DNA of 64,000 bases from UBA3069 sp050633465 (GCA_050633465.1 JBOEGO010000021.1:15330-79329), one strand, 5' to 3'. Numbered from the stretch's first letter, positions 51,960 through 61,455 are shown. Program-made: numbers and translations. The notes: a model not told the origin generated them from the letters alone.

Positions 51960-54257
51960 TCAGCGCGCCCGCGCCGCGTTGATCGCGCCCCAAACCCGCA
52001 GCGGGGTGGCGGGCATATCCAGCGGTTCAACCACCCCCAACCGCGCCAGGGCATCCTGCACTGCACTCATGCCAGCGGCCAATGCGCCCACGGTGCCTGC
52101 CTCGCCTACGCCCTTGGCACCATTGGGATTTATCGGGGTTGGAACGGGTTCAAACCCGCAGTCCAGCATCGGCAAATCGCGGGCGCGGGGCATGGCGTAA
52201 TCCATGAAAGACCCGCTTTGCAACTGGCCCTCATTGGCCGAATATCGCAGGTCTTCGAACAACACCTGCCCCAGCCCCTGCACCACGCCGCCCTGCACTT
52301 GGCCCTCGGCCAGTTGCGGGTTGATCACGGTGCCGATGTCCTCGATTCCCGTATAGGATGCGATGCGGCACAGCCCGGTTTCGGGGTCGATTTCGACCTC
52401 GCAGATGTGGCAACCATTGGGAAACGTCGGCGCGCTGGCCTTGAAATTCCCTTCTCCTAACAGGCGGATACCGCGTTCGGATGCGGCCCGTGCCACCTGT
52501 GCCAGATCGACCACACGGTCGGTGCCGACAATGCGGAATGCGCCGTCGCCATATTCGATATCGCCCTCTGATGCCTCTAGCACCTCGCCTGCGACGGTTT
52601 TTGCCTTGTCCAGCGCACGGCGCACCCCGTCCTGCAATGCGGGCAGGCCCTGCGGCATCGCCGATGATCCGCCCATGCCGCGCCCACGGTCCAGTTGGTC
52701 GGTGTCGCCCTGGCGATATGTGATCCGCTCGACTGGCAGTTCCAGCGCGATGGCGGCCAGATCGGTCAGCGTGGTTTCCAACCCCGACCCGCCGGAAAAC
52801 GTGCCTACATCCAACGTGACCGAACCATCCGCCATGATTTCGACATTGGTGAAATCCTGCCCCGGATTGCCCCACAATCCGCCCGCAGTTTCCACGCATA
52901 GCGCCAAACCGCGCCCGCGCACCATGCCGCGCGCCGTCGATTGGGCAGCGCGGGCGTCGAACCCGTCCCAATCGGCGCGGGCCAACCCGGCGTTCAGCAC
53001 CCGTTCGAAATCGCCGCTGTCATAGTCAAAAATAAACGGCGATTTCCACGGCATCTGATCCGCCGCGATCAGGTTCTGGCGGCGCAATTGCACCGGATCC
53101 ATGCCCGCCTGCCGCGCCGCGTGGTCAATCAATGCCTCAACCGCCAGCGTCGCCTCGGGGCGGCCCGCGCCGCGATAGGGGGCCACAGGCACCGTATGCG
53201 ACAGATGCCCCACCATGCGGCCCGCAATCACAGGCGTGCGGTAAACCCCTGCCACACCACCATAATTCACCAACATGACCAATGAACGCGACGACGCATA
53301 GGCCCCCACATTCAATTCCACCGCAAACCGCATTGCGGTGAAATTACCCTGCGCGTCCATCCCCAATTCCGAGGTCAGGCGCATATCGCGCCCTGCCTCG
53401 TCACTTAGAAAATCCTCGCTGCGATCCGCACGCCAGCGCACCGCGCGACCCAGCTGATGCGCCGCCCAAAACAGCGCGCATTCTTCGCGCAGGGGGCCGG
53501 ATTTCATACCGAATGCACCGCCCACATCCCCCGCATGGCAACGAATATCCGACGGGTCCATCCCCATGGCTGCCGCCAGAACAGGGCGCAGCGCAATGGG
53601 ATTTTGATGGCTGGCCCACAGCTCCCAACGCCCCGCGCCCAGCGGCGCGGCCAGCGCATTGCGCGGCTCCATCGCAACAGCGGTGACCCGCGTCACCGGC
53701 GTGATCAGGCGCACCGAATGCGCCGATCCGGCAATTGCCGCGCCCGCCGCATCCCAATCGCCGCGCTGCCATTCCAGACATAGATTGGCCGGGCGGTCAT
53801 CATGCACCAAAGGCGCACCCGGTGCCTGCGCCTCGTCCAGGGTGGTGACCGCGCCGCGCTCGTTCAGTTCCACCGCCACGGCTTCCGCCGCATCCAGCGC
53901 CTGATTGCGGGTTTCAGCCACCACAATCGCCAAGGGTTCGCCGACATGGCGCACGCGGTCCAACACCAACAGGGGGCGCGGCGTTTCGCGCCATTCCACC
54001 CCGTCCGGTCCCGCCAGTTTCATCGGGGCCTGCACCGGCCCCATGCCCGCCGCCGCCATATCCGCGCCCGTAAACACCGCCACCACACCGGGCATCGCAC
54101 GCGCATCATCCGCATCAATGCTCACCACATCAGCCGAGGCAAAATCAGACCGCACAAACACCGCATGCAATGCCGCGTCACGCCGGTCATCACCATAGCG
54201 GCCCTTGCCGGTCAGCATCCGCAGGTCTTCGATCCGTCCTTGGCGAGTCTGGCTCAT
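51960..54257 (-). CDS. Xanthine dehydrogenase family molybdopterin-binding subunit (form II CoxL-like)
   Basis: 765 residues. N-terminal a/b-hammerhead domain (GRIEDLRMLTGKGRYGDD), VGGAFGMK at 245-252, and PYRGAGR at 360-366, the form II active-site loop (form I CO dehydrogenases have AYxCSFR). NPNGAKGVGEAG carries the catalytic glutamate. The substrate is likely an aldehyde or N-heterocycle rather than CO. The small 2Fe-2S and medium FAD subunits are missing on both sides. GGGAGA precedes the ATG at 54257. Confidence 0.88.
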   Translation of the reverse strand: MSQTRQGRIEDLRMLTGKGRYGDDRRDAALHAVFVRSDFASADVVSIDADDARAMPGVVAVFTGADMAAAGMGPVQAPMKLAGPDGVEWRETPRPLLVLDRVRHVGEPLAIVVAETRNQALDAAEAVAVELNERGAVTTLDEAQAPGAPLVHDDRPANLCLEWQRGDWDAAGAAIAGSAHSVRLITPVTRVTAVAMEPRNALAAPLGAGRWELWASHQNPIALRPVLAAAMGMDPSDIRCHAGDVGGAFGMKSGPLREECALFWAAHQLGRAVRWRADRSEDFLSDEAGRDMRLTSELGMDAQGNFTAMRFAVELNVGAYASSRSLVMLVNYGGVAGVYRTPVIAGRMVGHLSHTVPVAPYRGAGRPEATLAVEALIDHAARQAGMDPVQLRRQNLIAADQMPWKSPFIFDYDSGDFERVLNAGLARADWDGFDARAAQSTARGMVRGRGLALCVETAGGLWGNPGQDFTNVEIMADGSVTLDVGTFSGGSGLETTLTDLAAIALELPVERITYRQGDTDQLDRGRGMGGSSAMPQGLPALQDGVRRALDKAKTVAGEVLEASEGDIEYGDGAFRIVGTDRVVDLAQVARAASERGIRLLGEGNFKASAPTFPNGCHICEVEIDPETGLCRIASYTGIEDIGTVINPQLAEGQVQGGVVQGLGQVLFEDLRYSANEGQLQSGSFMDYAMPRARDLPMLDCGFEPVPTPINPNGAKGVGEAGTVGALAAGMSAVQDALARLGVVEPLDMPATPLRVWGAINAARAR

Positions 54258-54403
54258 TTGGGGGTCTCCCTTTCTGGCTGTCGGGTTTTGGCTTTCTGGG
54301 CGCAACATGGCCTATGATCCGCGCCGGTAAAAGCCGCTTCTCGCGCAAGCCTGCCTTGCGCCCTTGACCCGCAGCAACGACACCGGATTTCTTTTCACCC
54401 CCG

Positions 54404-55087
54404 CTACTCGGGTTTGAGTTGAATAAATTGAGTGCGATAAAGCTCGTTCGAGAGAGGGCGATCGGGCGAAATAACTCCGGCAACCCCATCAATGGATGAT
54501 GATTGAACTGTGCTCAGCCAAGGCAGGATACTGGCGATTTTCTTTGTCGTGGGGGTAGTATCAAGTATCTCGATTTCCACCCCCGTCAGCGCATAGGCAC
54601 CGCCATCTGCTGGGAAAATATCATGCCGCTCTGCGCGTCTTACACTAAGAGGGTCCAATGGATCTTCAAACACAACCAGCTGTGGCCAGAACCGCTTTGG
54701 GACGCTGTGTATTGAAAACAGGTCCGGTGTTTGGGCAAGCGCCTCGAGGAGGGCTGTCGGATCTTTGTCATAGTCTGCATCGAAGGCCCCGTATCCCACA
54801 ACCTGACCAATGCCCCGCGCAATCACGGCGAAGGCTATACGCTCTGATCCGAAATCGATCACGATGGCCTCACCTTCGAAAGAAGATGTCATTCGCGTGT
54901 TTGTAAGCGGCAGACGGTCCGGATAATATCTGTATGTCTTAACGCCAACGCCCGAAGCAGTCGTTGGCCCGTGCGGTGTATCAAAGTGAAGGATCAAGCG
55001 TTCGTAAACACGGTATTTTTGTTTGGGGGAACACCCCGCGAAAATTGCCATCGCCAAGATCAGAAGAGAGACACTCGCTAATTTCAA
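54404..55087 (-). CDS. Hypothetical lipoprotein, lower GC
   Basis: 227 residues. A lipobox LAMAIFAGC gives Cys19. The rest has no motif I can name; RLILHFDTPHGPTTASGVGVKTYRY and GEAIVIDFGSERIAFAVIARG recall a loose family of Rhodobacterales lipoproteins. Base composition is visibly closer to 50% GC than the flanks, which suggests recent acquisition or relaxed selection. It lies 146 bases upstream of the CoxL-like gene on the same strand; a functional link is not evident. Confidence 0.7.
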   Translation of the reverse strand: MKLASVSLLILAMAIFAGCSPKQKYRVYERLILHFDTPHGPTTASGVGVKTYRYYPDRLPLTNTRMTSSFEGEAIVIDFGSERIAFAVIARGIGQVVGYGAFDADYDKDPTALLEALAQTPDLFSIHSVPKRFWPQLVVFEDPLDPLSVRRAERHDIFPADGGAYALTGVEIEILDTTPTTKKIASILPWLSTVQSSSIDGVAGVISPDRPLSNELYRTQFIQLKPE

Positions 55088-55326
55088 TTATTCATACCTC
55101 CCATATGATATCGGTCTGTCCATCGCTCTGTCTGACGACAGTGTTTCATACTTCGCAAGGCAATGCAGTGACAAACCGTCACGACGCATTTGCCCGCCCG
55201 CACGCAGACATTCCTTGCCCCTATCATCCGTCACCCGTCACCCGTCTTGCCCCGCCCCGCGCGAACCGTTAGACATCAGGCACCAGAACGCCGGGTTCAC
55301 GGCGCTGGGAATCAGAAAGCCCACAT

Positions 55327-55575
55327 ATGACGTTGAATTCGATTGCTGCATTCGAGCAGCCGTTGAAATGGGTCGCGGTCGCTCTTGGCTTTGCCAGCAC
55401 GCTATGCGTGGTGCAGGGCTGGCAACTGGCCGCGATGCTGTTCAGCCTGCCGTTTTGCCTGATCTGGGTCTATTGCGGCTGGTTGCGCAGCGAACCCCAG
55501 TTGAAATACCTGAACATCATGTTTTCGGTTTTATATGTCTACGGCATTGGCCGCTATTTTCTGGTCAGCGCCTAG
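55327..55575 (+). CDS. Small hypothetical membrane protein
   Basis: 82 residues with two or three hydrophobic segments (about 15-28, 31-49, 58-78): WVAVALGFASTLCVVQGWQLAAMLFSLPF and LNIMFSVLYVYGIGRYFLV. It resembles the small conserved Rhodobacterales membrane proteins near DUF6552. No strong ribosome site precedes the ATG. It ends three bases before the convergent exonuclease gene. Confidence 0.6.
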   Translation: MTLNSIAAFEQPLKWVAVALGFASTLCVVQGWQLAAMLFSLPFCLIWVYCGWLRSEPQLKYLNIMFSVLYVYGIGRYFLVSA

Positions 55576-55578
55576 ACG

Positions 55579-57027
55579 TTATGCGCCTTTGTCACCGCCG
55601 CCGCCGTTCAGATCATGCAGCAGACGACCATGTTTGCTGGTCTGGGTGATCAATTTGCCCAGCGTGTCATAACCCTGCGCGGCCAGCATCGGGATCAGCT
55701 TGCACAGGACCTCGGCTGTGGCCTGCGCATCGCCCAGCGCGGTGTGGCGCAGCCGTTCGGGAATGACCACGCCCAAACGGTCACACAGCGCATCCAGCGT
55801 GTGGGTTTGCGTGGTGCCATACACCACCGCCGACAGCAGCACCGTGTCCACCACGGGGTGATCCCAGGCCAGCCCTGCGCCCTTGCCGAAGCGGTGCAAA
55901 AACGCCATGTCGAACGGCGCGTTATGGGCGACCAGAACCGCCCCGCTGCAAAACCGGTGCAATTCGGCGCCCGCCACACCGATTTCGGGTGCGCCTGCCA
56001 CCATCGCATCGGTGATGCCATGCACGCGGGTCGATGCGGGCGGAATGGCGCGGGCGGGGTTGACCAACCTGTCCACCACTTCGCCCGGCACGATGCGGCC
56101 ATTGACCACGCGCACCGCGCCGATCTGCACGATCTCGTCCTTGTGGGGCAACAGGCCGGTGGTTTCGGTGTCCAGCACCACATAGGTCAAATCGCGCAGC
56201 GGCGTGTCGCGGATCGACGCGGGCGAGGGGCGCGACAACAGGTCGAAATCATAGGTGACGGGCCGTGCCGCCGTGGGCGAAAACAGCGCCTGACTGTCCT
56301 CGATCAGCAGCAACATGCCTGCGGTGTGGCCTTCGCCATCCTGCCCCAGCGGTTTCAGCCGCACCTTGAAATCGAACTGCCCATGCGCGCCCTTGGCACT
56401 AAATTCCACCTCTTTGCCGGTCTTGTCCAACTGCGTGCGGGCCTTTTTCCATGCAGTCGCGTCGATGTAATCCAGGATCGGGGCATGCAGCCGTGGCGGG
56501 GCCACCTGCGCCAGAACCTCGGCCGCCTGCGCATCATATAGCACGATATGGTTGTCGGGACCGACCAGCACCATCGCCACCGGAATTTCCGACAATAGCG
56601 CCGTCAACCGCCGCGTTTCTGCTGCCAGACGTGCGGTGTGGCTGGCCACCGCATCTGCCGTATCCATGGTGCTGCGCGACAATTCCCCGCTGACCGCCGA
56701 TGCAGCGGGCGCCAGATCGCCCAGATAGCGCGCCGCGTGCAGGTCCAGATCGCTGTCCACCCCCGCATGGGCGCGCGCGCGCATCCCTGCGGCCAGCCGT
56801 TCAATCGGTTTGGCAACGTTTTCGTCAAACAACAGCCAGACCAGCGCGACCAACCCCCACAGCGCCAAACAGCCGATCAACCCCGCCGAGACAAAGGCCG
56901 ACAGGGGCGCGCCCTGATCCAGCCGCCCATAGGCAAACCATAACGCGGCGGCAAACATCACCGCACCGCCCAGCCCCAGCAGGGCAAAGAACAGCAAAAT
57001 ACGAACCCTTAACCCCAGATGTGCCAT
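55579..57027 (-). CDS. Membrane-anchored PAS-exonuclease fusion (DnaQ-like 3'-5' exonuclease)
   Basis: 482 residues. Two membrane helices (about 8-32 and 44-67), a HAMP-like segment (68-115), a PAS domain (about 140-245: LLSEIPVAMVLVGPDNHIVLYDAQAAEVL), then a DEDDh exonuclease (281-450) with D286/E288, D373 (HNAPFD), H428 and D433. The nuclease residues are intact. The layout is that of a sensor whose output is an exonuclease rather than a kinase. Its ATG overlaps the upstream gene by one base (57027). Similar genes sit beside DUF294 proteins near acetate symporters in other proteobacteria (recalled). Confidence 0.88.
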   Translation of the reverse strand: MAHLGLRVRILLFFALLGLGGAVMFAAALWFAYGRLDQGAPLSAFVSAGLIGCLALWGLVALVWLLFDENVAKPIERLAAGMRARAHAGVDSDLDLHAARYLGDLAPAASAVSGELSRSTMDTADAVASHTARLAAETRRLTALLSEIPVAMVLVGPDNHIVLYDAQAAEVLAQVAPPRLHAPILDYIDATAWKKARTQLDKTGKEVEFSAKGAHGQFDFKVRLKPLGQDGEGHTAGMLLLIEDSQALFSPTAARPVTYDFDLLSRPSPASIRDTPLRDLTYVVLDTETTGLLPHKDEIVQIGAVRVVNGRIVPGEVVDRLVNPARAIPPASTRVHGITDAMVAGAPEIGVAGAELHRFCSGAVLVAHNAPFDMAFLHRFGKGAGLAWDHPVVDTVLLSAVVYGTTQTHTLDALCDRLGVVIPERLRHTALGDAQATAEVLCKLIPMLAAQGYDTLGKLITQTSKHGRLLHDLNGGGGDKGA

Positions 57028-57548
57028 CACTTGCCCCCGCATACCGCATTGATCAGCGCGTCATCACCACGCGCCTGCAACCACTGCACGCCCGTGACCG
57101 CGCCCTGATCCGTGAATTCCACCGCGCCGGTGATCGCGGCGCGCCGCATCCCGTCGCAATCAACCAGCACGCTGATGCGGTTCACAGGCGCCCAACGGCC
57201 AAAATAGTAACTGTCCGCCATGTGCAGCCCCGGCTGGTCGGGGTGCGTGCGCAGGGTGGTTGCATCCAGCGCGACAAAGCGTTCAGTGAAGGGTTTCACA
57301 TAGGTCCAAGGCCGGTAGAATGATTGCTTTTCAACGGTTTCAATCACCTGCACACCTTCGGGCAGCTGCCCCACTGTGCGATCATACCAGCCATATTCAT
57401 TGCTGATGGTGACCCCGATCATCGCCACCCCCGCCGCCACTGGTGTTAACCATTTCGGCAGGCGTTTTCCTGTGGCGTGGTTGACCACCATCATCATCCC
57501 AGCCGCTGCGAAACCTGCCACAATCGTGGCAACCAATTCAAAAAACAT
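57027..57548 (-). CDS. Conserved hypothetical membrane protein
   Basis: 173 residues. Two N-terminal membrane helices (about 3-23 and 36-50) precede a periplasmic or cytoplasmic domain with WYDRTVGQLPEGVQVIETVEKQSFYRPWTYVKP and a cysteine pair (C130 and C170). No named family recognised. It is placed between the DUF294 protein (29 bases) and the exonuclease (one-base overlap), so it is probably part of the same signalling unit. Confidence 0.8.
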   Translation of the reverse strand: MFFELVATIVAGFAAAGMMMVVNHATGKRLPKWLTPVAAGVAMIGVTISNEYGWYDRTVGQLPEGVQVIETVEKQSFYRPWTYVKPFTERFVALDATTLRTHPDQPGLHMADSYYFGRWAPVNRISVLVDCDGMRRAAITGAVEFTDQGAVTGVQWLQARGDDALINAVCGGK

Positions 57549-57577
57549 CCCTGCTCCTCCCCGTTTTTATTCTTGCG

Positions 57578-59401
57578 TCAGCTTAGCATACCACGGCCAT
57601 GGCCCGCCGCCGATTGCAGGGTTTTCACCACCACAAATGCATCGCGCAAATGGCTGCGTTCAAATTCCGACAGATCCGAGGGCGTCAGATAATTGTCAGG
57701 GGCCAACCCCTGTTTCACCTGTTCACCCTGATGCGTCAGCCGCGTTTCCGCGATCAGGTCATAGGCATCCAGCAAATCCCGCGCACCCGATTGCGACAAC
57801 ACGCCAGCGGCCTGCGCCGCCTCTAGCCGGGCGCGGGTATTGGCCACGGCCAATCCCCCCTGCAAGGCATAAACCCGCCCCAGATCAACCACCGGAACCA
57901 CGCCGTTGTGCTTCAGATCCAGCTGGTTCTTATGTTCGCCCGATCGCAGCGTGGCGAACCCCCGCAACAGGCCCAACGGCGGCGTGTGCTTCAGTGAATT
58001 GCTGACCATATGCGCCACAAAGATCGAATTCTTGCCCGCCGCCGCCAGCGTTTCGCCCTGCAATCCGGTGAACAGATCGGCCTGCCCGCCGATGGGGCGC
58101 AAATCGAACATCACGCTGGCCAGCATTTGCGCCATGGGGTCGGGCCTGGCGATCCAGCCCGCGAAATACTGCCGCCAGACGCGCACAGGCTGGCACCAGC
58201 GCGGGTTGGTCGCCATCATATCGCCGGGACAATAGACATAGCCGCAGGTGTTCAACCCGTCACAAACGAATTTGGCCAGCGCCGCGAAATAGGCCATATC
58301 GCCATCCGTCGCCGCATCGTCCAGCATCAGGCAATTGTCCTGATCCGACACGCCCGTCTGTTCCTGCCGCCCCTGCGATCCGCAGGCCAGCCACAGATAG
58401 GGCACCGGCGCAGGGCCAAGCGATGCCTCGGCCAGCGCCAGCAAACGGCGGGTGCAGGTATCGGCAATATCGGTGATCAGCCGCGTGACCACCTCGTGGC
58501 GGTTGCCACCCGCGACCAGTTGCATCAACAGGCGCGGGATGCTGGCGGTGACGGCGGCCATGGCCCCGGCGCTGTCGGCGCGGGCGATTTCCGCCACCAG
58601 CTCGGCCGAGGATACCGCCTGAAACCGCGTCAAATCGGTTTGCGTGACGATGCCGACCAGCCGCCCGGCCTCTACTATCGGGATATGGCCGATGCGGTGT
58701 TCCATCATCGCGTGCAACACATCCGACCCGATGGCAGAGGGGGCCAGAACCAGCGGATTGCGCGTCATCACATCCGCCACGGGCGTGTCCACCGCCAAGC
58801 CCTGCGCCAGCACCTTGCCCGACAGATCGCGGGTGGTCAGGATGCCCTGCAAACGGTCACCATCGGCCACGCAGAGCGATGATATATGTTTCGCCTGCAT
58901 CATCTGCGCCGCCTGCTGCACCGTGTCGGTTTCCAGACAGGTGGCGGGGGCGGTGGCCATCAGGGTTTCCACCCGACTGGTGGCCAGATCACTGCCCTTT
59001 GGCCGTTCCACCCGCCTGCGGTCGAAAAACCGTTTTGCCACGGGTTGCGCCGCCAGCAGCGCGTGAAAATCATCGGCGGGCAGCATCAACAGTGTGCTGT
59101 CCACCTCGGCCCGCGCCGCCGTGGGCGACAGCCCGCCGCGCAGCAACCCCCGTTCGCCCAGCGAATTGCGCGCCCGCAGATGCGACAGCACCGCGCCGTT
59201 TTCGTCCCGCACCTCGATCATGCCGCTATGCACCAGAAACAGCCCCGGCAATTGCGCATCCAGCGCGTAAACCTCGGCCCCGGCCGCCACATCACACCAT
59301 TCAAAACGCGGTGCCAGCGCGGCCAGATCATCCACCGGCATCGCATCATAGGGATGCACCGAACGCAAAAAACGCAGGGTTTCGTCAATCGTCAGCGCCA
59401 T
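57578..59401 (-). CDS. cNMP-binding / CBS / DUF294 nucleotidyltransferase-like protein
   Basis: 607 residues. Order: cyclic-nucleotide-binding domain (about 20-130), two CBS domains (about 145-262), DUF294 nucleotidyltransferase-like domain with GSQGRQE (341-347), D353 and D355, and the C-terminal DUF294_C helical domain. The GSxGR..E..D.D set is that of GlnD-like transferases, so transfer of a nucleotide to a protein is possible. CBS and cNMP domains would sense adenine nucleotides. It lies after the symporter's terminator. I chose the ATG at 59401. Confidence 0.88.
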   Translation of the reverse strand: MALTIDETLRFLRSVHPYDAMPVDDLAALAPRFEWCDVAAGAEVYALDAQLPGLFLVHSGMIEVRDENGAVLSHLRARNSLGERGLLRGGLSPTAARAEVDSTLLMLPADDFHALLAAQPVAKRFFDRRRVERPKGSDLATSRVETLMATAPATCLETDTVQQAAQMMQAKHISSLCVADGDRLQGILTTRDLSGKVLAQGLAVDTPVADVMTRNPLVLAPSAIGSDVLHAMMEHRIGHIPIVEAGRLVGIVTQTDLTRFQAVSSAELVAEIARADSAGAMAAVTASIPRLLMQLVAGGNRHEVVTRLITDIADTCTRRLLALAEASLGPAPVPYLWLACGSQGRQEQTGVSDQDNCLMLDDAATDGDMAYFAALAKFVCDGLNTCGYVYCPGDMMATNPRWCQPVRVWRQYFAGWIARPDPMAQMLASVMFDLRPIGGQADLFTGLQGETLAAAGKNSIFVAHMVSNSLKHTPPLGLLRGFATLRSGEHKNQLDLKHNGVVPVVDLGRVYALQGGLAVANTRARLEAAQAAGVLSQSGARDLLDAYDLIAETRLTHQGEQVKQGLAPDNYLTPSDLSEFERSHLRDAFVVVKTLQSAAGHGRGMLS

Positions 59402-59424
59402 GGTGCAAGCCCTTAAATCCAAAC

Positions 59425-59466
59425 AAAATGTCCCGCGCGGCATGTTTCACCGCACGGGACCATTTT
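59425..59466 (-). terminator. Terminator after the symporter gene
   Basis: GTCCCG (59430-59435) pairs with CGGGAC (59455-59460), with flanking GCGG/CCGC pairs inside and AAAAT/ATTTT outside. On the minus strand it ends in a T-run, 38 bases past the symporter stop and 24 before the DUF294 start. Confidence 0.8.
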
Positions 59467-59503
59467 TCAAGCGGAAGGGGCGCAGATAACGCCCCCGCCG
59501 GGA

Positions 59504-61105
59504 TCAGTGATCCTGTGCAGCGGCGGCACCACGCGGCACGCGCACGCTTTCCACCAGGTCCACAATGTGCTGCGGTGTCTTCTTGGTCATCCCTGCCACC
59601 AGATAGGCAACGGCAAAGTTGATCGCAGCACCGATCGCACCAAACGAGGTGGATTTCACAGTGCCCAACAGCGGGTCAGCATCGCTAAAGCTGTTGGTGC
59701 CGGGGACAAAGAACCACCCCTTGTGCAAGAAGATATAGACCAGCGTCACGGACAGACCGGCAACCATACCGGCCACTGCGCCCACATTGTTGATCTTGGT
59801 CGAGAAGATGCCCATCATCAGCGCGGGGAAGATCGACGCAGCCGCCAACCCGAACGCCAGGGCCACAGTCTGCGCCGCAAAGCCCGGCGGGTTCAGACCC
59901 AGATATGTGGCCACCGCAATGGCAACAGCCATGGCAACACGCGCCGACATCAACTCGCCTTTTTCCGAAATATTCGGATTGATGGCACCCTTGATCAGGT
60001 CGTGCGACACAGCCGAGGAAATCGCCAGCAACAAACCAGCCGCAGTGGACAGCGCAGCGGCCAGACCACCCGCAGCCACCAGACCAATCACCCAAGAGGG
60101 CAGGTTGGCGATTTCAGGGTTGGCCAGAACCAGAATATCACGGTTGAACTTGGTCAGCTCGTTGCCGGTCCAGCCCTTTTCAGCCGCCTTTGCCTGCATT
60201 TCTGCGTTGGCATCGTTGTAATACTGGATCTTGCCGTCGCCGTTCTTGTCTTCCCAATCCAGCAGGCCGGTTTTCTTCCATGTGGCCATCCAGTCATAGG
60301 CAGAGTCTGTCTCGATCTGTTCGACCGATACGGCCTCGCCGCTCGTGCCATTTGGCCAGAACTGCTCGGTGATGTTCAGACGGGCCATTGCGCCAACGGC
60401 AGGGGCCGTCAGATACAGCAGCGCGATGAACACCAGCGCCCAACCGGCGGACCAGCGGGCATCAGACACCTTGGGCACAGTAAAGAAACGCATGATAACA
60501 TGCGGCAAACCGGCGGTGCCGATCATCAGCGACAGGGTGAACAACACCATGTTGAACGTATCGGCATGATGCGCGGTATATTCATTGAAACCCAGCTCGC
60601 GCACGATCTGGTCCAATTTGGCCAAGAGCGGCTCGCCGCTTGCAGCGTGATCACCAAACAGTCCCAAAGCAGGGATCGGATTGCCCGTCAGTTGCAACGA
60701 AATAAAGATCGCCGGAATGGTGTAGGCCATGATCAAACAGATCACGGCAACCATGCGCGCGGTCTGGCTGTAAAAACGGTCACCGATAAATTCGGATACG
60801 GTGAATTTGCCGAACTTGCGCAGATAAGGCGCAAGCAAAAGCGCCAACAGCACGTAACCGCCTGTCCAACCCATCAGGAATGACGAATTGTCATAGCCGG
60901 TGAATGCAATCAGACCCGCCATCGAAATGAACGATGCCGCCGACATCCAGTCAGCCGCAGTGGCCATGCCGTTGGTCACAGGGTGAACACCGCGCCCCGC
61001 CGCGTAAAATTCTGATGTGGAACCCGCACGGGCCCAAATCGCGATGCCGATGTACAGCGCAAAAGACGCGCCAACAAACAGCAGGTTGATAGTAAACTGA
61101 TCCAT
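59504..61105 (-). CDS. Sodium:solute symporter, ActP-like (VC_2705 family)
   Basis: 533 residues, LeuT-fold sodium symporter with about 13 membrane segments. FYAAGRGVHPVTNGMATAADWMSAASFISMAG is the family core, and GLAAALSTAAGLLLAISSAVSHDLIKG is the sodium-site helix. A soluble insertion (about 250-310) contains DKNGDGKIQYYN (286-297), an EF-hand-like loop. With the DUF4212 subunit upstream this matches the VC_2705/TIGR03648 two-subunit type, likely for acetate, lactate or a similar carboxylate given the acs neighbour. Confidence 0.9.
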   Translation of the reverse strand: MDQFTINLLFVGASFALYIGIAIWARAGSTSEFYAAGRGVHPVTNGMATAADWMSAASFISMAGLIAFTGYDNSSFLMGWTGGYVLLALLLAPYLRKFGKFTVSEFIGDRFYSQTARMVAVICLIMAYTIPAIFISLQLTGNPIPALGLFGDHAASGEPLLAKLDQIVRELGFNEYTAHHADTFNMVLFTLSLMIGTAGLPHVIMRFFTVPKVSDARWSAGWALVFIALLYLTAPAVGAMARLNITEQFWPNGTSGEAVSVEQIETDSAYDWMATWKKTGLLDWEDKNGDGKIQYYNDANAEMQAKAAEKGWTGNELTKFNRDILVLANPEIANLPSWVIGLVAAGGLAAALSTAAGLLLAISSAVSHDLIKGAINPNISEKGELMSARVAMAVAIAVATYLGLNPPGFAAQTVALAFGLAAASIFPALMMGIFSTKINNVGAVAGMVAGLSVTLVYIFLHKGWFFVPGTNSFSDADPLLGTVKSTSFGAIGAAINFAVAYLVAGMTKKTPQHIVDLVESVRVPRGAAAAQDH

Positions 61106-61120
61106 CTGTCCCTTGCCCTC

Positions 61121-61381
61121 TTATTCTTCGTCAACGCCGTGTTCGGCATCCAGTTTGTTCATGCGCCACGCATAGAAGAAAATCAGCGCCAGAAAGACGA
61201 GGATCGACCCCTGTTGTGCCACCCAGAACCCCAGATCGGCACCGCCAATCATGACGCCCGAAAACATCGGGCGCAGCAGAATGCCAAACCCGAACGGAAC
61301 GATGGCCCAAATGATCAGGCTGATGAAAATGATCCGCAGGTTTGCGGACCAGTAGCTGCTATTGGATGAGTTTTCGGCCAT
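61121..61381 (-). CDS. DUF4212 small subunit of the sodium:solute symporter
   Basis: 86 residues, two membrane segments (about 17-39 and 51-71). SYWSANLRIIFISLIIWAIVPFGFGILLRP and FWVAQQGSILVFLALIFFYAW are the family signature (TIGR03647). It is needed with the larger SSS subunit, whose gene starts 15 bases later. I chose the ATG at 61381 (MAENSSN) because GGGAGG precedes it; an upstream start would add eight residues. Confidence 0.93.
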   Translation of the reverse strand: MAENSSNSSYWSANLRIIFISLIIWAIVPFGFGILLRPMFSGVMIGGADLGFWVAQQGSILVFLALIFFYAWRMNKLDAEHGVDEE

Positions 61382-61455
61382 TGGCCTTCCTCCCTTTTTT
61401 CCCACTTTTTCTCCCGGTATTGGCGCGCGGATTTGCCCCCGCGCCGATACCCCCG

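Noticed and set aside
59507..60883. 458-codon frame opposite the symporter
   Set aside because: Composition rich in Gln, His and Arg is typical of antisense reading of a membrane protein gene.
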